Source: Candidatus Pacearchaeota archaeon
GTDB taxonomy: Archaea > Nanobdellota > Nanobdellia > Pacearchaeales > GW2011-AR1
Length of the DNA stretch: 50,059 nucleotides
Assembly (NCBI GenBank): GCA_018303885.1
Contig: JAGVXG010000003.1
Span: 1-50,059 of the forward strand
Direction of reading: 5' to 3'
Shown here piece after piece: positions 34,315 through 41,576 of the stretch. Each line of letters begins with the position of its first letter. Positions within the stretch are counted from its first letter, which is position 1. Position numbers and translations under genes: made by a program. The notes under the pieces are model-generated. The model worked only from the letters and a program-made list of their open reading frames with translations. It was not told the DNA's origin and searched no databases.

Positions 34315-34923
34315 TTAACTAAAGAAAAAAATTAATGTGCTTTCTATTAATGCGGCAATGACCAACAAAGGTATAATTACAAAGAAAAAAGCTTTTAGGG
34401 ATTTTAAAAAGAATTCTTTTAAAGACTTTGTCTTATTCTTTCGAAAAATAAATGTTCCCATCTTTAGTCCAAGGCCCATTGAAACTAATACGGCAGGAAG
34501 TTCAAAAATTCCATGGGGCAAAAGTCTCCATAAAACAGCAAACCCCTGTGTTTCTACCATTCTAACCGACACAAAACCCAAAAGATATCCGTTTACTACA
34601 ACAGTTATAACAGAAAAAATTCCAAAAGCTAATCCAAAAATCATTCCGAAAAAACTACTCTGCAGGTTATTGAAAAAAATAAAGCCGACAAGTCCGGCCC
34701 ATGACAGGTTCTCTGTTCTGCTCAACAACTCGTCAATAAATTCTAAAATAGCTCTCTCAATAAATTCTGGAGCAGGAATAAAATACCCAATGAGAATAAA
34801 CAAAAGGAAAATAGCGGAAATAATGTAAACAAAATTCTTAGATTCTTTAATATAGCTCCAGCCAGAAGCAACGCCTTCTCCAAAAAAACTTTCTTGTTTT
34901 TGCTTTCTTCTTTTTTTTGCCAT
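34315..34923 (-). CDS. SpoIIM-like membrane protein
   Basis: A 202-residue protein of the stage II sporulation M (DUF95) family with about five membrane helices. Characteristic parts are FFNNLQSSFFGMIFGLAFGI and the LLPHGIFELPAVLVSMGLGLKMG stretch with the conserved His-Gly. In Bacillus SpoIIM works in membrane remodelling; in archaea the family is widespread and its role is unknown. A basic N-terminus (MAKKRRKQKQE) faces the cytoplasm. It lies among other membrane proteins. Confidence 0.92.
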   Translation of the reverse strand: MAKKRRKQKQESFFGEGVASGWSYIKESKNFVYIISAIFLLFILIGYFIPAPEFIERAILEFIDELLSRTENLSWAGLVGFIFFNNLQSSFFGMIFGLAFGIFSVITVVVNGYLLGFVSVRMVETQGFAVLWRLLPHGIFELPAVLVSMGLGLKMGTFIFRKNKTKSLKEFFLKSLKAFFFVIIPLLVIAALIESTLIFFFS

Positions 34924-35100
34924 CTTTTTATATGAAACATTAAAGAGATATTAACTTAAAAGTCTTTTTAAAACTTCAAACCATAACAAGTATTAATAAC
35001 AAGTATGCGGGTAAAATAAAGTTGGCGATTTAACATATTCCTTTGCATTTATTCTTTAAAGTTATTGGAGATATTTTTGCAAACCATCTTGATATTTTAT

Positions 35101-35781
35101 CTAGCTGAAACGTTTGCTTATGTATCTTGTTTTTTTACCGTATTTCTTTTTAAGATAAATTCCATAGGCTATTCCTGCAATAAGGCCTCCAAAATGCGCT
35201 GTATTTCCTATTGGAACATCTCCTGCAATCGAGATAAGCCAAAGAAGAACAAGTAAACCTGGAATAGCATATTTTGCTTTTATTGGGATCGGAATAAACA
35301 TAACATACAAAGGAAGGTTTGGTGTCAGCACTGCCATTAATCCGGCAATACCAAATATGGCTCCAGAAGCTCCTACTGCAAATGTATTTAGGTCGCTGGT
35401 AAATATCAAAGAAGAAGCAACAAAAAACAATCCTGCAAGCAATCCAGAAATCAGGTAAAAGAAAAGATATCTTTTTTGTCCGATAATTCTTTCAACAAAT
35501 GTGCCGATAAAAATCAAAGAGAGCATATTTGCAAATAGATGGAAAAATCCAGCCTGCATAAACATGCTCGTGATAAAGGTCCATAGGTATTTTCCTTGAA
35601 GTATATTTGAAGGTTTTAGGGCAATGTAATCATATAAAAGTTCTGGATTGTTTCTAAAAAGAGTCAATAGAATTAAGGAAATAATAAAAAGGGCGACATT
35701 AATCAAAACCAAAGTGAGAGTCACGCTAAGAAAACCAAAAATACTTCTTTTTTTAGGGTAAAAACTGTAGATTTCTGCCAT
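35101..35781 (-). CDS. Rhomboid intramembrane serine protease
   Basis: A 226-residue protein with six or so membrane helices. The catalytic pair is visible: GASGAIFG with Ser139 and the AHFGGLIAG helix with His196. The HLFANM motif lies in helix 2. It cuts membrane-embedded helices of client proteins. Its ATG lies four bases after the stop of the TFE gene, so the two are co-transcribed. Basic C-terminus KKYGKKTRYISKR. Confidence 0.95.
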   Translation of the reverse strand: MAEIYSFYPKKRSIFGFLSVTLTLVLINVALFIISLILLTLFRNNPELLYDYIALKPSNILQGKYLWTFITSMFMQAGFFHLFANMLSLIFIGTFVERIIGQKRYLFFYLISGLLAGLFFVASSLIFTSDLNTFAVGASGAIFGIAGLMAVLTPNLPLYVMFIPIPIKAKYAIPGLLVLLWLISIAGDVPIGNTAHFGGLIAGIAYGIYLKKKYGKKTRYISKRFS

Positions 35782-35785
35782 AAAA

Positions 35786-36529
35786 TCATCTCTTTTTTTT
35801 CTTCTTCAGATTCTTTCTAGCTTTATGTTTCTTAAAAAGCTTCTTAAAAAACTTTTTTCGTGGAATTTTTTTCTTTTTTATTTTTACAGGTTTTATTTTT
35901 TTTAATGTTTTTTTCTTTATTCTAGCCAGTTTTTGGGAACGTTTTTTTGCTTCAATTTCCTTTCTTTCTTTTTTCATTTCTTTTGATTTTTTCTTTTCTA
36001 GAACTTGATTTTCCTTAGCTATTTCCTGCTGCACAAATCCTAAATCTTTTTTTAGTCTTTCTAAATTTCTTTTCATTTCATTTATCATCTTAGTATTATC
36101 TCTCATAACCAGAATAGAACCGCATTCAGTACATGTAAAATTATTGAATAGAGCATTTTCTTCATTAAGTTCAACATGGCATTTCTCGCAGACATAAAAT
36201 CTCTTAGTTTCCCTACTCTTAATCTGATGTTGCAAATTATCCATTTTTTTTAGCAAATCATTTCTAATGAACTCTAAAGATTTTAAGATTTCAATCTTCC
36301 AAAAATAGGTATACCATCCTTTTCTTTTATCTTTCTTTCTTATTGAGGAAACAAGCCCATAATCTGAAATTTTATATAAAATATTTCTTGTTTGATTTAT
36401 TGTCAGGTTTAATTTCTTGGCAATGATGAACTCATTAACATGTTTATGTGTATCTAGCAAGTCAACAAGATCCTCAGCTGGTTTGCCGGCAATAAGGGCC
36501 ATAGCTTCTTTGAGAAATTTTTTTAACAT
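35786..36529 (-). CDS. tfe: Transcription factor E (TFE-alpha) with long basic tail
   Basis: A 247-residue protein. Residues 1-80 are the winged helix (VDLLDTHKHVNEFIIAKKL, NQTRNILYKISDYGLVSSIR, RKGWYTYFW). The zinc ribbon uses Cys114, Cys117, Cys133 and Cys136. TFE helps RNA polymerase open the promoter. Usual archaeal TFE is about 170-190 residues. Here residues ~150-180 add a coiled coil and 180-247 a Lys/Arg-rich tail with few other residues. The TATA box GGTATTTATTCG lies 20-30 bases upstream; beyond it begins the tandem hairpin array. Confidence 0.93.
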   Translation of the reverse strand: MLKKFLKEAMALIAGKPAEDLVDLLDTHKHVNEFIIAKKLNLTINQTRNILYKISDYGLVSSIRKKDKRKGWYTYFWKIEILKSLEFIRNDLLKKMDNLQHQIKSRETKRFYVCEKCHVELNEENALFNNFTCTECGSILVMRDNTKMINEMKRNLERLKKDLGFVQQEIAKENQVLEKKKSKEMKKERKEIEAKKRSQKLARIKKKTLKKIKPVKIKKKKIPRKKFFKKLFKKHKARKNLKKKKKR

Positions 36530-36560
36530 CTAAAGATTAAAAATTATTCGAATAAATACC

Positions 36561-36790
36561 TTTCGGTTTTCAACTTTGTTGAAAATCGTTTACGAAATTT
36601 CTAATTTCAGTTTCGGTTTTGATTTATCAAAAACGTATGCAGAATTTCCTAATTCTAGCTTCGGTTTTCAATTTTATTGGAAAACGTTTACGGAATTCCT
36701 AATTCCAGTTTCGGTTCTGATTTATCAAAAACATACACGAAAAATCTTCATTTTTCAGTTCCTGTTTGCAATTTTCATTTGTAAAAATAA
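36561..36790. repeat. Tandem double-hairpin array, 4 full units plus a relic
   Basis: Units start at 36561, 36611, 36659, 36709 and (relic) 36759, spacing 50, 48, 50, 50. Each unit reads TTTCGGTTT, a first hairpin, CGT-type spacer, a second hairpin, AG. First hairpins: TTTTCAAC/GTTGAAAA (unit 1), TTTTGAT/ATCAAAA (2), TTTTCAAT/ATTG-G-AAAA (3), a GAT/ATC form (4). Second hairpins: GAAATT/AATTTC (36594-36608), AGAATT/AATTCT (36641-36656), GGAATT/AATTCC (36692-36706), GAAAAAT/ATTTTTC (36739-36756). Arms change together between units. It lies between the divergent TFE and coiled-coil promoters, in a 318-base gap without a real gene. Confidence 0.8.
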
Positions 36791-36810
36791 AGCTTTTTAA
36801 ACCTGAGCGC

Positions 36811-36829
36811 ATTATATATATTATAAAAT
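36811..36829 (+). promoter_or_regulatory. Promoter of the coiled-coil gene pair
   Basis: An extended TATA-like stretch ATTATATATATTATAAAAT lies 20-37 bases before ATG 36848. GGAGTGAT just before the start may act as a ribosome binding site on a very short leader. Confidence 0.55.
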
Positions 36830-36847
36830 CTATATTGGAGTGATAAG

Positions 36848-37420
36848 ATGGGACTATTTGGAAAAGATAAAAAAGAGGAAAAGAAAAAAGACGAAATTCC
36901 ACAACTACCTTCTCTCCCAAAATTGCCTGAATTTCCTGGATTCGAAGAAGATTCAACTCAATCAATGCAAATTCACAGGCTTCCAAGCTTTCCTTCTGGC
37001 TCTTTGGGAACAAAATTTTCTCAGAATACTATAAAAGAAGCAGTAACTGGGGAAGAAAGAGGTGATTTTTCTAATGAAGATGCAAATGATTTCGAAGATG
37101 AAGATGTGGACACGATGAGAGTGATGCAGAAACCATTAAAAAAACCGCTTACAGAAGAACTGGGAAATAGGAGATTTCCCTCGGGGTTTTCTGGGGGAAT
37201 GGCTCCAGAACAAGTGTTCATAAGAATAGATAAGTTTGAAAATGCAATGAGTATTTTTAATCAAGCTAGGAAAAAAATTTCAGAAATAGAGGCGACTCTT
37301 GAAGAAATAAAAGGAATAAAGGAAAAAGAGGATAGAGAGTTGGAAGCCTGGGAAAACGAAATCAAATCAATGAAAGATCAAATAGAAAAAGTTGATAGGG
37401 ATATCTTTTCTAGAGTATAA
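36848..37420 (+). CDS. Uncharacterised protein with Pro-rich region and coiled coil
   Basis: A 190-residue protein. Residues 1-15 are basic (MGLFGKDKKEEKKK). Residues 17-60 are rich in Pro and Leu (IPQLPSLPKLPEFPGF). An acidic stretch (~70-95, NDFEDEDVD) follows, and ~125-187 form a coiled coil beginning VFIRIDKFENAM. I recognise no family. Its stop overlaps the next start by one base (TAATG). The pair may be scaffolding proteins; this is inference. Confidence 0.75.
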   Translation: MGLFGKDKKEEKKKDEIPQLPSLPKLPEFPGFEEDSTQSMQIHRLPSFPSGSLGTKFSQNTIKEAVTGEERGDFSNEDANDFEDEDVDTMRVMQKPLKKPLTEELGNRRFPSGFSGGMAPEQVFIRIDKFENAMSIFNQARKKISEIEATLEEIKGIKEKEDRELEAWENEIKSMKDQIEKVDRDIFSRV

Positions 37421-37797
37421 TGGCTACCAAAAAAAGTGTTGATGCAAATGAAAATTTAATACACATAAAGCTTGAACGTGGAGAAGCCTTAGAATCAAAG
37501 AGAGATGTGCTAGCATCACAAATCGCGCTTTTAAAAATTCTAAAAAAAGTAAACGCTTATAGGGTATATAGAGCTAGAGATTTTGAATTGAAAATAGAGC
37601 TTTACAAAAAAATGGTGGGATTGAAAACAAGCTTAAGGAATTTAGAAAAAACCCTTCCAAAGTTAAAGATTCCAAAAACGCTAAACAAAGAAGAACAGCA
37701 TGAAAAAAAGATTCTTAAGACAGAAGCCGGTGATTTAAGTATAGAAGGACAATTACAGGAAATTCAAAGGAAGCTTGAAGAGTTGCAGAGAAGATGA
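37420..37797 (+). CDS. Uncharacterised coiled-coil partner protein
   Basis: A 125-residue, mostly helical basic protein. The central segment LASQIALLKILKKVNAYRVY and the C-terminal QGQLQEIQ-like heptads (EGQLQEIQRKLEELQRR) predict coiled coils. It overlaps the preceding gene by one base, so the two proteins are made together and probably form a complex through their coiled coils (inference). Confidence 0.7.
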   Translation: MATKKSVDANENLIHIKLERGEALESKRDVLASQIALLKILKKVNAYRVYRARDFELKIELYKKMVGLKTSLRNLEKTLPKLKIPKTLNKEEQHEKKILKTEAGDLSIEGQLQEIQRKLEELQRR

Positions 37798-37972
37798 TTT
37801 TATTTTTATTAGTTTGATTCTAATATTAAACTCATTGAAAGTATAGTCAATATTAATCAAATTAGCCTAACTTTATTATATTTATTATTAAGTTATCCCT
37901 ATTAGCTAGATTATATGCCAACTATTAATCCCCATACAAATAGTTTTTAAAAACAGTATCCTTTAAAAGAAT

Positions 37973-39724
37973 ATGATAACAAGGAAAGAGCTAATAGAAA
38001 AGTATCTCGAATTTTTCAAGTCCAAAAAGCACAAGGTAATTCCTTCTGCGTCTCTTATTCCTGAGAATGACCCAACTGTTCTGTTCACGACAGCAGGAAT
38101 GCATCCATTAGTTCCCTATCTTTTAGGAAACAAGCATCCTTTAGGAAAAAGACTTGTAAATATTCAGAAATGCATAAGAACAACAGATATTGATGAAGTC
38201 GGAGATTACTTCCACCACACATTCCTTGAGATGTTAGGTAACTGGTCTTTAGGAGATTACTGGAAAGAAGAAGCAATTAAAATGACTTTTGAATTCCATA
38301 CAAAAATACTAAAAATTCCTTTAGAAAGATATGCTGTAACAGTATTTTCAGGAAATAAAGATGTAAAAAAAGATGAAGAATCCATAAAAATTTGGGCTTC
38401 ACTTGGAATAGCTAAAGAAAGAATAGCTTTGCTTGACGATAACTGGTGGGGTCCTGCCGGGGAAACCGGCCCTTGCGGACCAGATACTGAGATGTTTTAC
38501 TGGACGCCAAATAATCTCCCTGCTCCAAAAAAATATGACCCTGATGATGATAGGTGGGTAGAGATAGGAAATGATGTTTTAATTGAATTTGTAAAAGAAA
38601 AATCTGGCAAACTCATAAAGGCCAAGCAAAAAAATATAGATTTCGGGGGAGGTCTTGAAAGAACGCTTACTGTATTGAACGGACTAGATGATAATTACAT
38701 GTCAGAGGTTTGGAAACCAATAATCCAAGAAATCGAGCATTTATCTAGAAAATCTTATGAAAAAAACAAAAAGGCCATGAGGATAATTGCAGACCACATA
38801 AAGGCATCGGTTTTTATCATTGCTGACGGCATTGTTCCAAGTAATACCAGCCAGGGATATGTTCTAAGAAGATTGATAAGAAGAGCTGTAAGGTATGGTA
38901 AAGGTTTGGAGTTAAATAATTTCACAGATAAAGTTGCAGAACCAGTATTTCAAATTTACAAAGATTATGATGAACTAAAAAGTAATAAAAACAAAATATT
39001 AAAAGCATTAAACGAAGAAGAACAAAAATTCAATAAAACAATAGGTAAGGGATTAAACATTTTTGAAAAACTTATCAAAAATAAAAAAACAATTTCGGGA
39101 AAAGATGCTTTTCTTTTATATCAAAGTTACGGCTTCCCAATAGAATTAACTCAGGAATTATCAAAAGAAAAAGGCATTAAAACAGATATTAAAGAATTCG
39201 AAAAAGAGCTAAAAAAGCATCAAGAGCTCTCAAGAACAGCGTCTGCAGGAGCTTTCAAATCAGGCCTTTCTGACAATTCAACCGCAACAACGAGCCTTCA
39301 TACAGCAACACATCTCTTAAACGAAGCTCTTAGAAAAGTTCTTGGCCAAGAAATAAAACAACGTGGCTCGAATATAATGCCAGAAAGATTGCGATTTGAT
39401 TTTAATTTCCCAAGAAAACTTACAGAAGCCGAAGTTAAAAAAGTAGAAGATTTAGTTAATGACAAAATCGAACAGGGCTTACCTGTTATCCGTCAAGAAA
39501 TGAAGTTAAAAGATGCATTAAAATCAGGAGCACAAGCAGAATTTGGAATGAAATACCCTGATGTTGTCTCAGTTTATTCAATAGGACATGGCGAAAACCT
39601 TTTTAGCCGAGAAATTTGCACAGGTCCTCATGTAAAAAACACTCGCGAAATCGGAAAATTCAAAATCATAAAAGAAGAATCAATATCTTCTGGCGTTAGA
39701 AGAATTAAGGCGGTTGTTGAATAA
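37973..39724 (+). CDS. alaS: Alanyl-tRNA synthetase, short form without C-Ala
   Basis: A 583-residue class II enzyme. The catalytic domain (~1-240: FFKSKKHKVIPSASLIP, FTTAGMHPLVPYLLG, GGGLERTL), the tRNA-binding domain and the editing domain are present. The editing site keeps His443 and His447 (HTATH) and Cys549/His553 (CTGPH). It stops right after the editing domain. Usual AlaRS adds ~280 residues of dimerisation and C-Ala domain. No remnant lies downstream, where a PIN gene runs the other way. The short N-terminus is of bacterial rather than archaeal type, as in some reduced bacteria. TATA GTTTTTAAAAAC is ~25 bases upstream. Confidence 0.93.
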   Translation: MITRKELIEKYLEFFKSKKHKVIPSASLIPENDPTVLFTTAGMHPLVPYLLGNKHPLGKRLVNIQKCIRTTDIDEVGDYFHHTFLEMLGNWSLGDYWKEEAIKMTFEFHTKILKIPLERYAVTVFSGNKDVKKDEESIKIWASLGIAKERIALLDDNWWGPAGETGPCGPDTEMFYWTPNNLPAPKKYDPDDDRWVEIGNDVLIEFVKEKSGKLIKAKQKNIDFGGGLERTLTVLNGLDDNYMSEVWKPIIQEIEHLSRKSYEKNKKAMRIIADHIKASVFIIADGIVPSNTSQGYVLRRLIRRAVRYGKGLELNNFTDKVAEPVFQIYKDYDELKSNKNKILKALNEEEQKFNKTIGKGLNIFEKLIKNKKTISGKDAFLLYQSYGFPIELTQELSKEKGIKTDIKEFEKELKKHQELSRTASAGAFKSGLSDNSTATTSLHTATHLLNEALRKVLGQEIKQRGSNIMPERLRFDFNFPRKLTEAEVKKVEDLVNDKIEQGLPVIRQEMKLKDALKSGAQAEFGMKYPDVVSVYSIGHGENLFSREICTGPHVKNTREIGKFKIIKEESISSGVRRIKAVVE

Positions 39725-39772
39725 ATGGGCTAAGATGGACTTGTTCTACAAAAAAATTCTTCAGATAACCCC

Positions 39773-40252
39773 TTAAAATCGATCTTTCATTTTATCTTTT
39801 CTTGTAAATTTGCCTATGCCTTTCAAAGCTCCAAACCAATCAATCTTTTTTAAGAATTTTTTAATAAATTCGTCTGTTGTGAAAATCTTTACTATCTTCT
39901 GTTTTTTAAAATGCTCGTCATTTGACCAAATAAAGGCATTCAAAGCAATTGCACAAGCCAAGAAAGAAATATCTTTTTTATCTTCTATTAAATCTAAAGA
40001 TTTAGGAATATGGGCTCTATAATAATGCATCGGAATAATTTCTACATATTCAAAGGTTTTATTAAATAATATCTCAAACTGCTTTTCGTTAATTTTGGCT
40101 TTGTTGCAAATATATTTTTTATATTTAAATATTTCACTTAAAGCGAATGAGGGCGTAAAAAATTCAAAATCAAGATTAGTGATAATTTTTCTAGTCAAAC
40201 CATTTTTAATTAGCGCGGATAATATTATATTTGTATCTAAGACGAATCTCAT
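39773..40252 (-). CDS. PIN-domain ribonuclease (VapC-like toxin)
   Basis: A 159-residue PIN-domain protein. Acidic metal ligands are in place: Asp6 (FVLDTN), Glu40 (SEIFKY), Asp94 (KKDISFLA) and Asp112 (WSNDEHF). VapC toxins cut tRNA or rRNA when the antitoxin is lost. Its ATG overlaps the antitoxin stop (ATGA). The last ~25 residues are a basic extension (KGIGKFTRKDKMK). Confidence 0.9.
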   Translation of the reverse strand: MRFVLDTNIILSALIKNGLTRKIITNLDFEFFTPSFALSEIFKYKKYICNKAKINEKQFEILFNKTFEYVEIIPMHYYRAHIPKSLDLIEDKKDISFLACAIALNAFIWSNDEHFKKQKIVKIFTTDEFIKKFLKKIDWFGALKGIGKFTRKDKMKDRF

Positions 40253-40473
40253 TTGATTCCGTGTCTTTTTGCAATTCCTTCTTTAATCTTTTTCCCAATT
40301 TCCTCAACATCTTCCTCAGTAAATTTGCTTTTTGAAACTATTTTATCCATAATCTCCAAATCTTCAAGTCTCTTTTCTAAAATTCTTCTAATTACATCAC
40401 TCCATCTAATTTCGCTATGAGTTTTTAATTTCTTATGAAGTGCATCTGGAATAGCTAAAGTTATATTTACCAT
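40249..40473 (-). CDS. VapB-like antitoxin
   Basis: A 74-residue protein. Residues 1-40 (MVNITLAIPDALHKKLKTHS, then SDVIRRILEKRL) form a ribbon-helix-helix DNA-binding domain. The rest, rich in Glu and Lys, is the toxin-binding part. I chose ATG 40473: an in-frame ATG 18 bases upstream lies within the palindromic operator and would fall upstream of the expected transcription start. Four-base overlap with the toxin gene. Confidence 0.85.
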   Translation of the reverse strand: MVNITLAIPDALHKKLKTHSEIRWSDVIRRILEKRLEDLEIMDKIVSKSKFTEEDVEEIGKKIKEGIAKRHGIK

Positions 40474-40475
40474 AA

Positions 40476-40497
40476 AAATCTGTGTTTTCACAGATTT
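40476..40497 (-). promoter_or_regulatory. Palindromic operator at the vapBC promoter
   Basis: AAATCTGTG-TTTT-CACAGATTT is a perfect nine-base inverted repeat that overlaps the minus-strand TATA box (GATATATAAATC, 40494-40505) and ends three bases before the antitoxin ATG. This is the expected site for autorepression by the RHH antitoxin. Confidence 0.75.
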
Positions 40498-40519
40498 ATA
40501 TATCTTTCTATTTTATCAT

Positions 40520-41563
40520 TCACTCAACCTGATATTCTTCAATCAAACCATATTTTTTCTTTAGGGCTTCAAATTTTTTGTTTTTATTAAAAATAAACCA
40601 ACTTCCTTCGCGTATTTTTCTCATTGTCTTGGCGTCTTTATATTCTTGCATTTTTTCTGGAAGCGATTTTCCGTCCGAAATAACAATTACTTCTGGCTCT
40701 GACTCTAGTTTTATTCCGCCGACATACTCTATAAAGGAATCAGTAATTATTGCAGGCCCGCCGGTTTCAACAAAACAATACCCGCTTCCACGGAAACTTT
40801 TTTCTGCAGGGCATTTTATGCCAACTACCTCATGGTTCTCTTCTGAAAAATAAAATATTGAAACGCCATACCCTAACTCTTTTAATAAAAACGCCATAAG
40901 CGCGGATTTCTCGCCGCAGATTCCTTGATTATAATAAAGGACTTCATAAGGGTATTGGGAATAATTTATTTCACCGCTTGCAAAGAAAACCGTTTTGTCT
41001 GTTGATCCATAAGGAATATTCTGTACAATACTCACAGCTATCCTTGCCTGTTCAACACCGTCATTTGCTAAATTCTGTATTTTTACAACCAATGGCATCA
41101 AAAGTTCTCTTTGTTCTTCGTCATTTATTGTTTTAAGCTTAAAATCTGCCCTAGAAGGTTTTTCATCTTCCCTGTATTCAATAACTCTAGAAACCCTAGA
41201 AATATAGTCTGCCATTTCACCATACATTGTAAAGTCTATTTCTTTTTCGGTTCTATTGAGAATGTATTTCAAAGTAATCTTCTCCGGGTAAGATTGATGT
41301 ACTGAGTAGCAAGAGCCCCCTAAATTTTTAGATAAACTGCTGCAACCGCAAACAGAAATTTTTTCTACTAAAATACCTTGTTCGCAGAGATATGGTTTAG
41401 TTACTGAACAAGTTTCGTAAAGTGTTCCATCACCACATATTGGAGTTTCGGATTTTTCCTCTTTTAAAGAATTTTTAGTAAAAAAAGGAAAAGCTGTAAT
41501 AAAAGATGCTATTAAAATAATCGTAACAAAAAAAACAATCACTTTATTTTTCATTTTAAGCAT
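40520..41563 (-). CDS. Membrane-anchored transglutaminase-like protein
   Basis: A 347-residue protein with an N-terminal signal anchor (~6-26), a Cys-rich segment (~42-86, seven Cys) and a transglutaminase/papain-like domain. The catalytic triad candidates are Cys216 (NQGICGEKSALM), His244 (EENHEVVG) and Glu266 (CFVETGG). It may cut or crosslink peptides at the cell surface. The Cys-rich region suggests disulfides outside the cell. It follows leuS on the same strand after 13 bases and may be co-transcribed with it. Confidence 0.85.
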   Translation of the reverse strand: MLKMKNKVIVFFVTIILIASFITAFPFFTKNSLKEEKSETPICGDGTLYETCSVTKPYLCEQGILVEKISVCGCSSLSKNLGGSCYSVHQSYPEKITLKYILNRTEKEIDFTMYGEMADYISRVSRVIEYREDEKPSRADFKLKTINDEEQRELLMPLVVKIQNLANDGVEQARIAVSIVQNIPYGSTDKTVFFASGEINYSQYPYEVLYYNQGICGEKSALMAFLLKELGYGVSIFYFSEENHEVVGIKCPAEKSFRGSGYCFVETGGPAIITDSFIEYVGGIKLESEPEVIVISDGKSLPEKMQEYKDAKTMRKIREGSWFIFNKNKKFEALKKKYGLIEEYQVE

Positions 41564-41576
41564 AAAACTCCAAATC

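Noticed and set aside
36561-36790. CRISPR-like array
   Set aside because: Units abut each other with no unique spacers, and no cas genes occur in the window. It is a tandem hairpin array.
36576-36800. 74-residue frame inside the hairpin array
   Set aside because: Its repeated FGF/SFGF peptides simply translate the DNA repeat. No ribosome site or promoter supports it, and the arms vary to keep pairing, not codons.
39725-39772. Frameshift remnant of the AlaRS C-terminal domain
   Set aside because: Only 48 bases separate alaS from the opposite-strand PIN gene, with no homology to C-Ala, so the short form is a true deletion.
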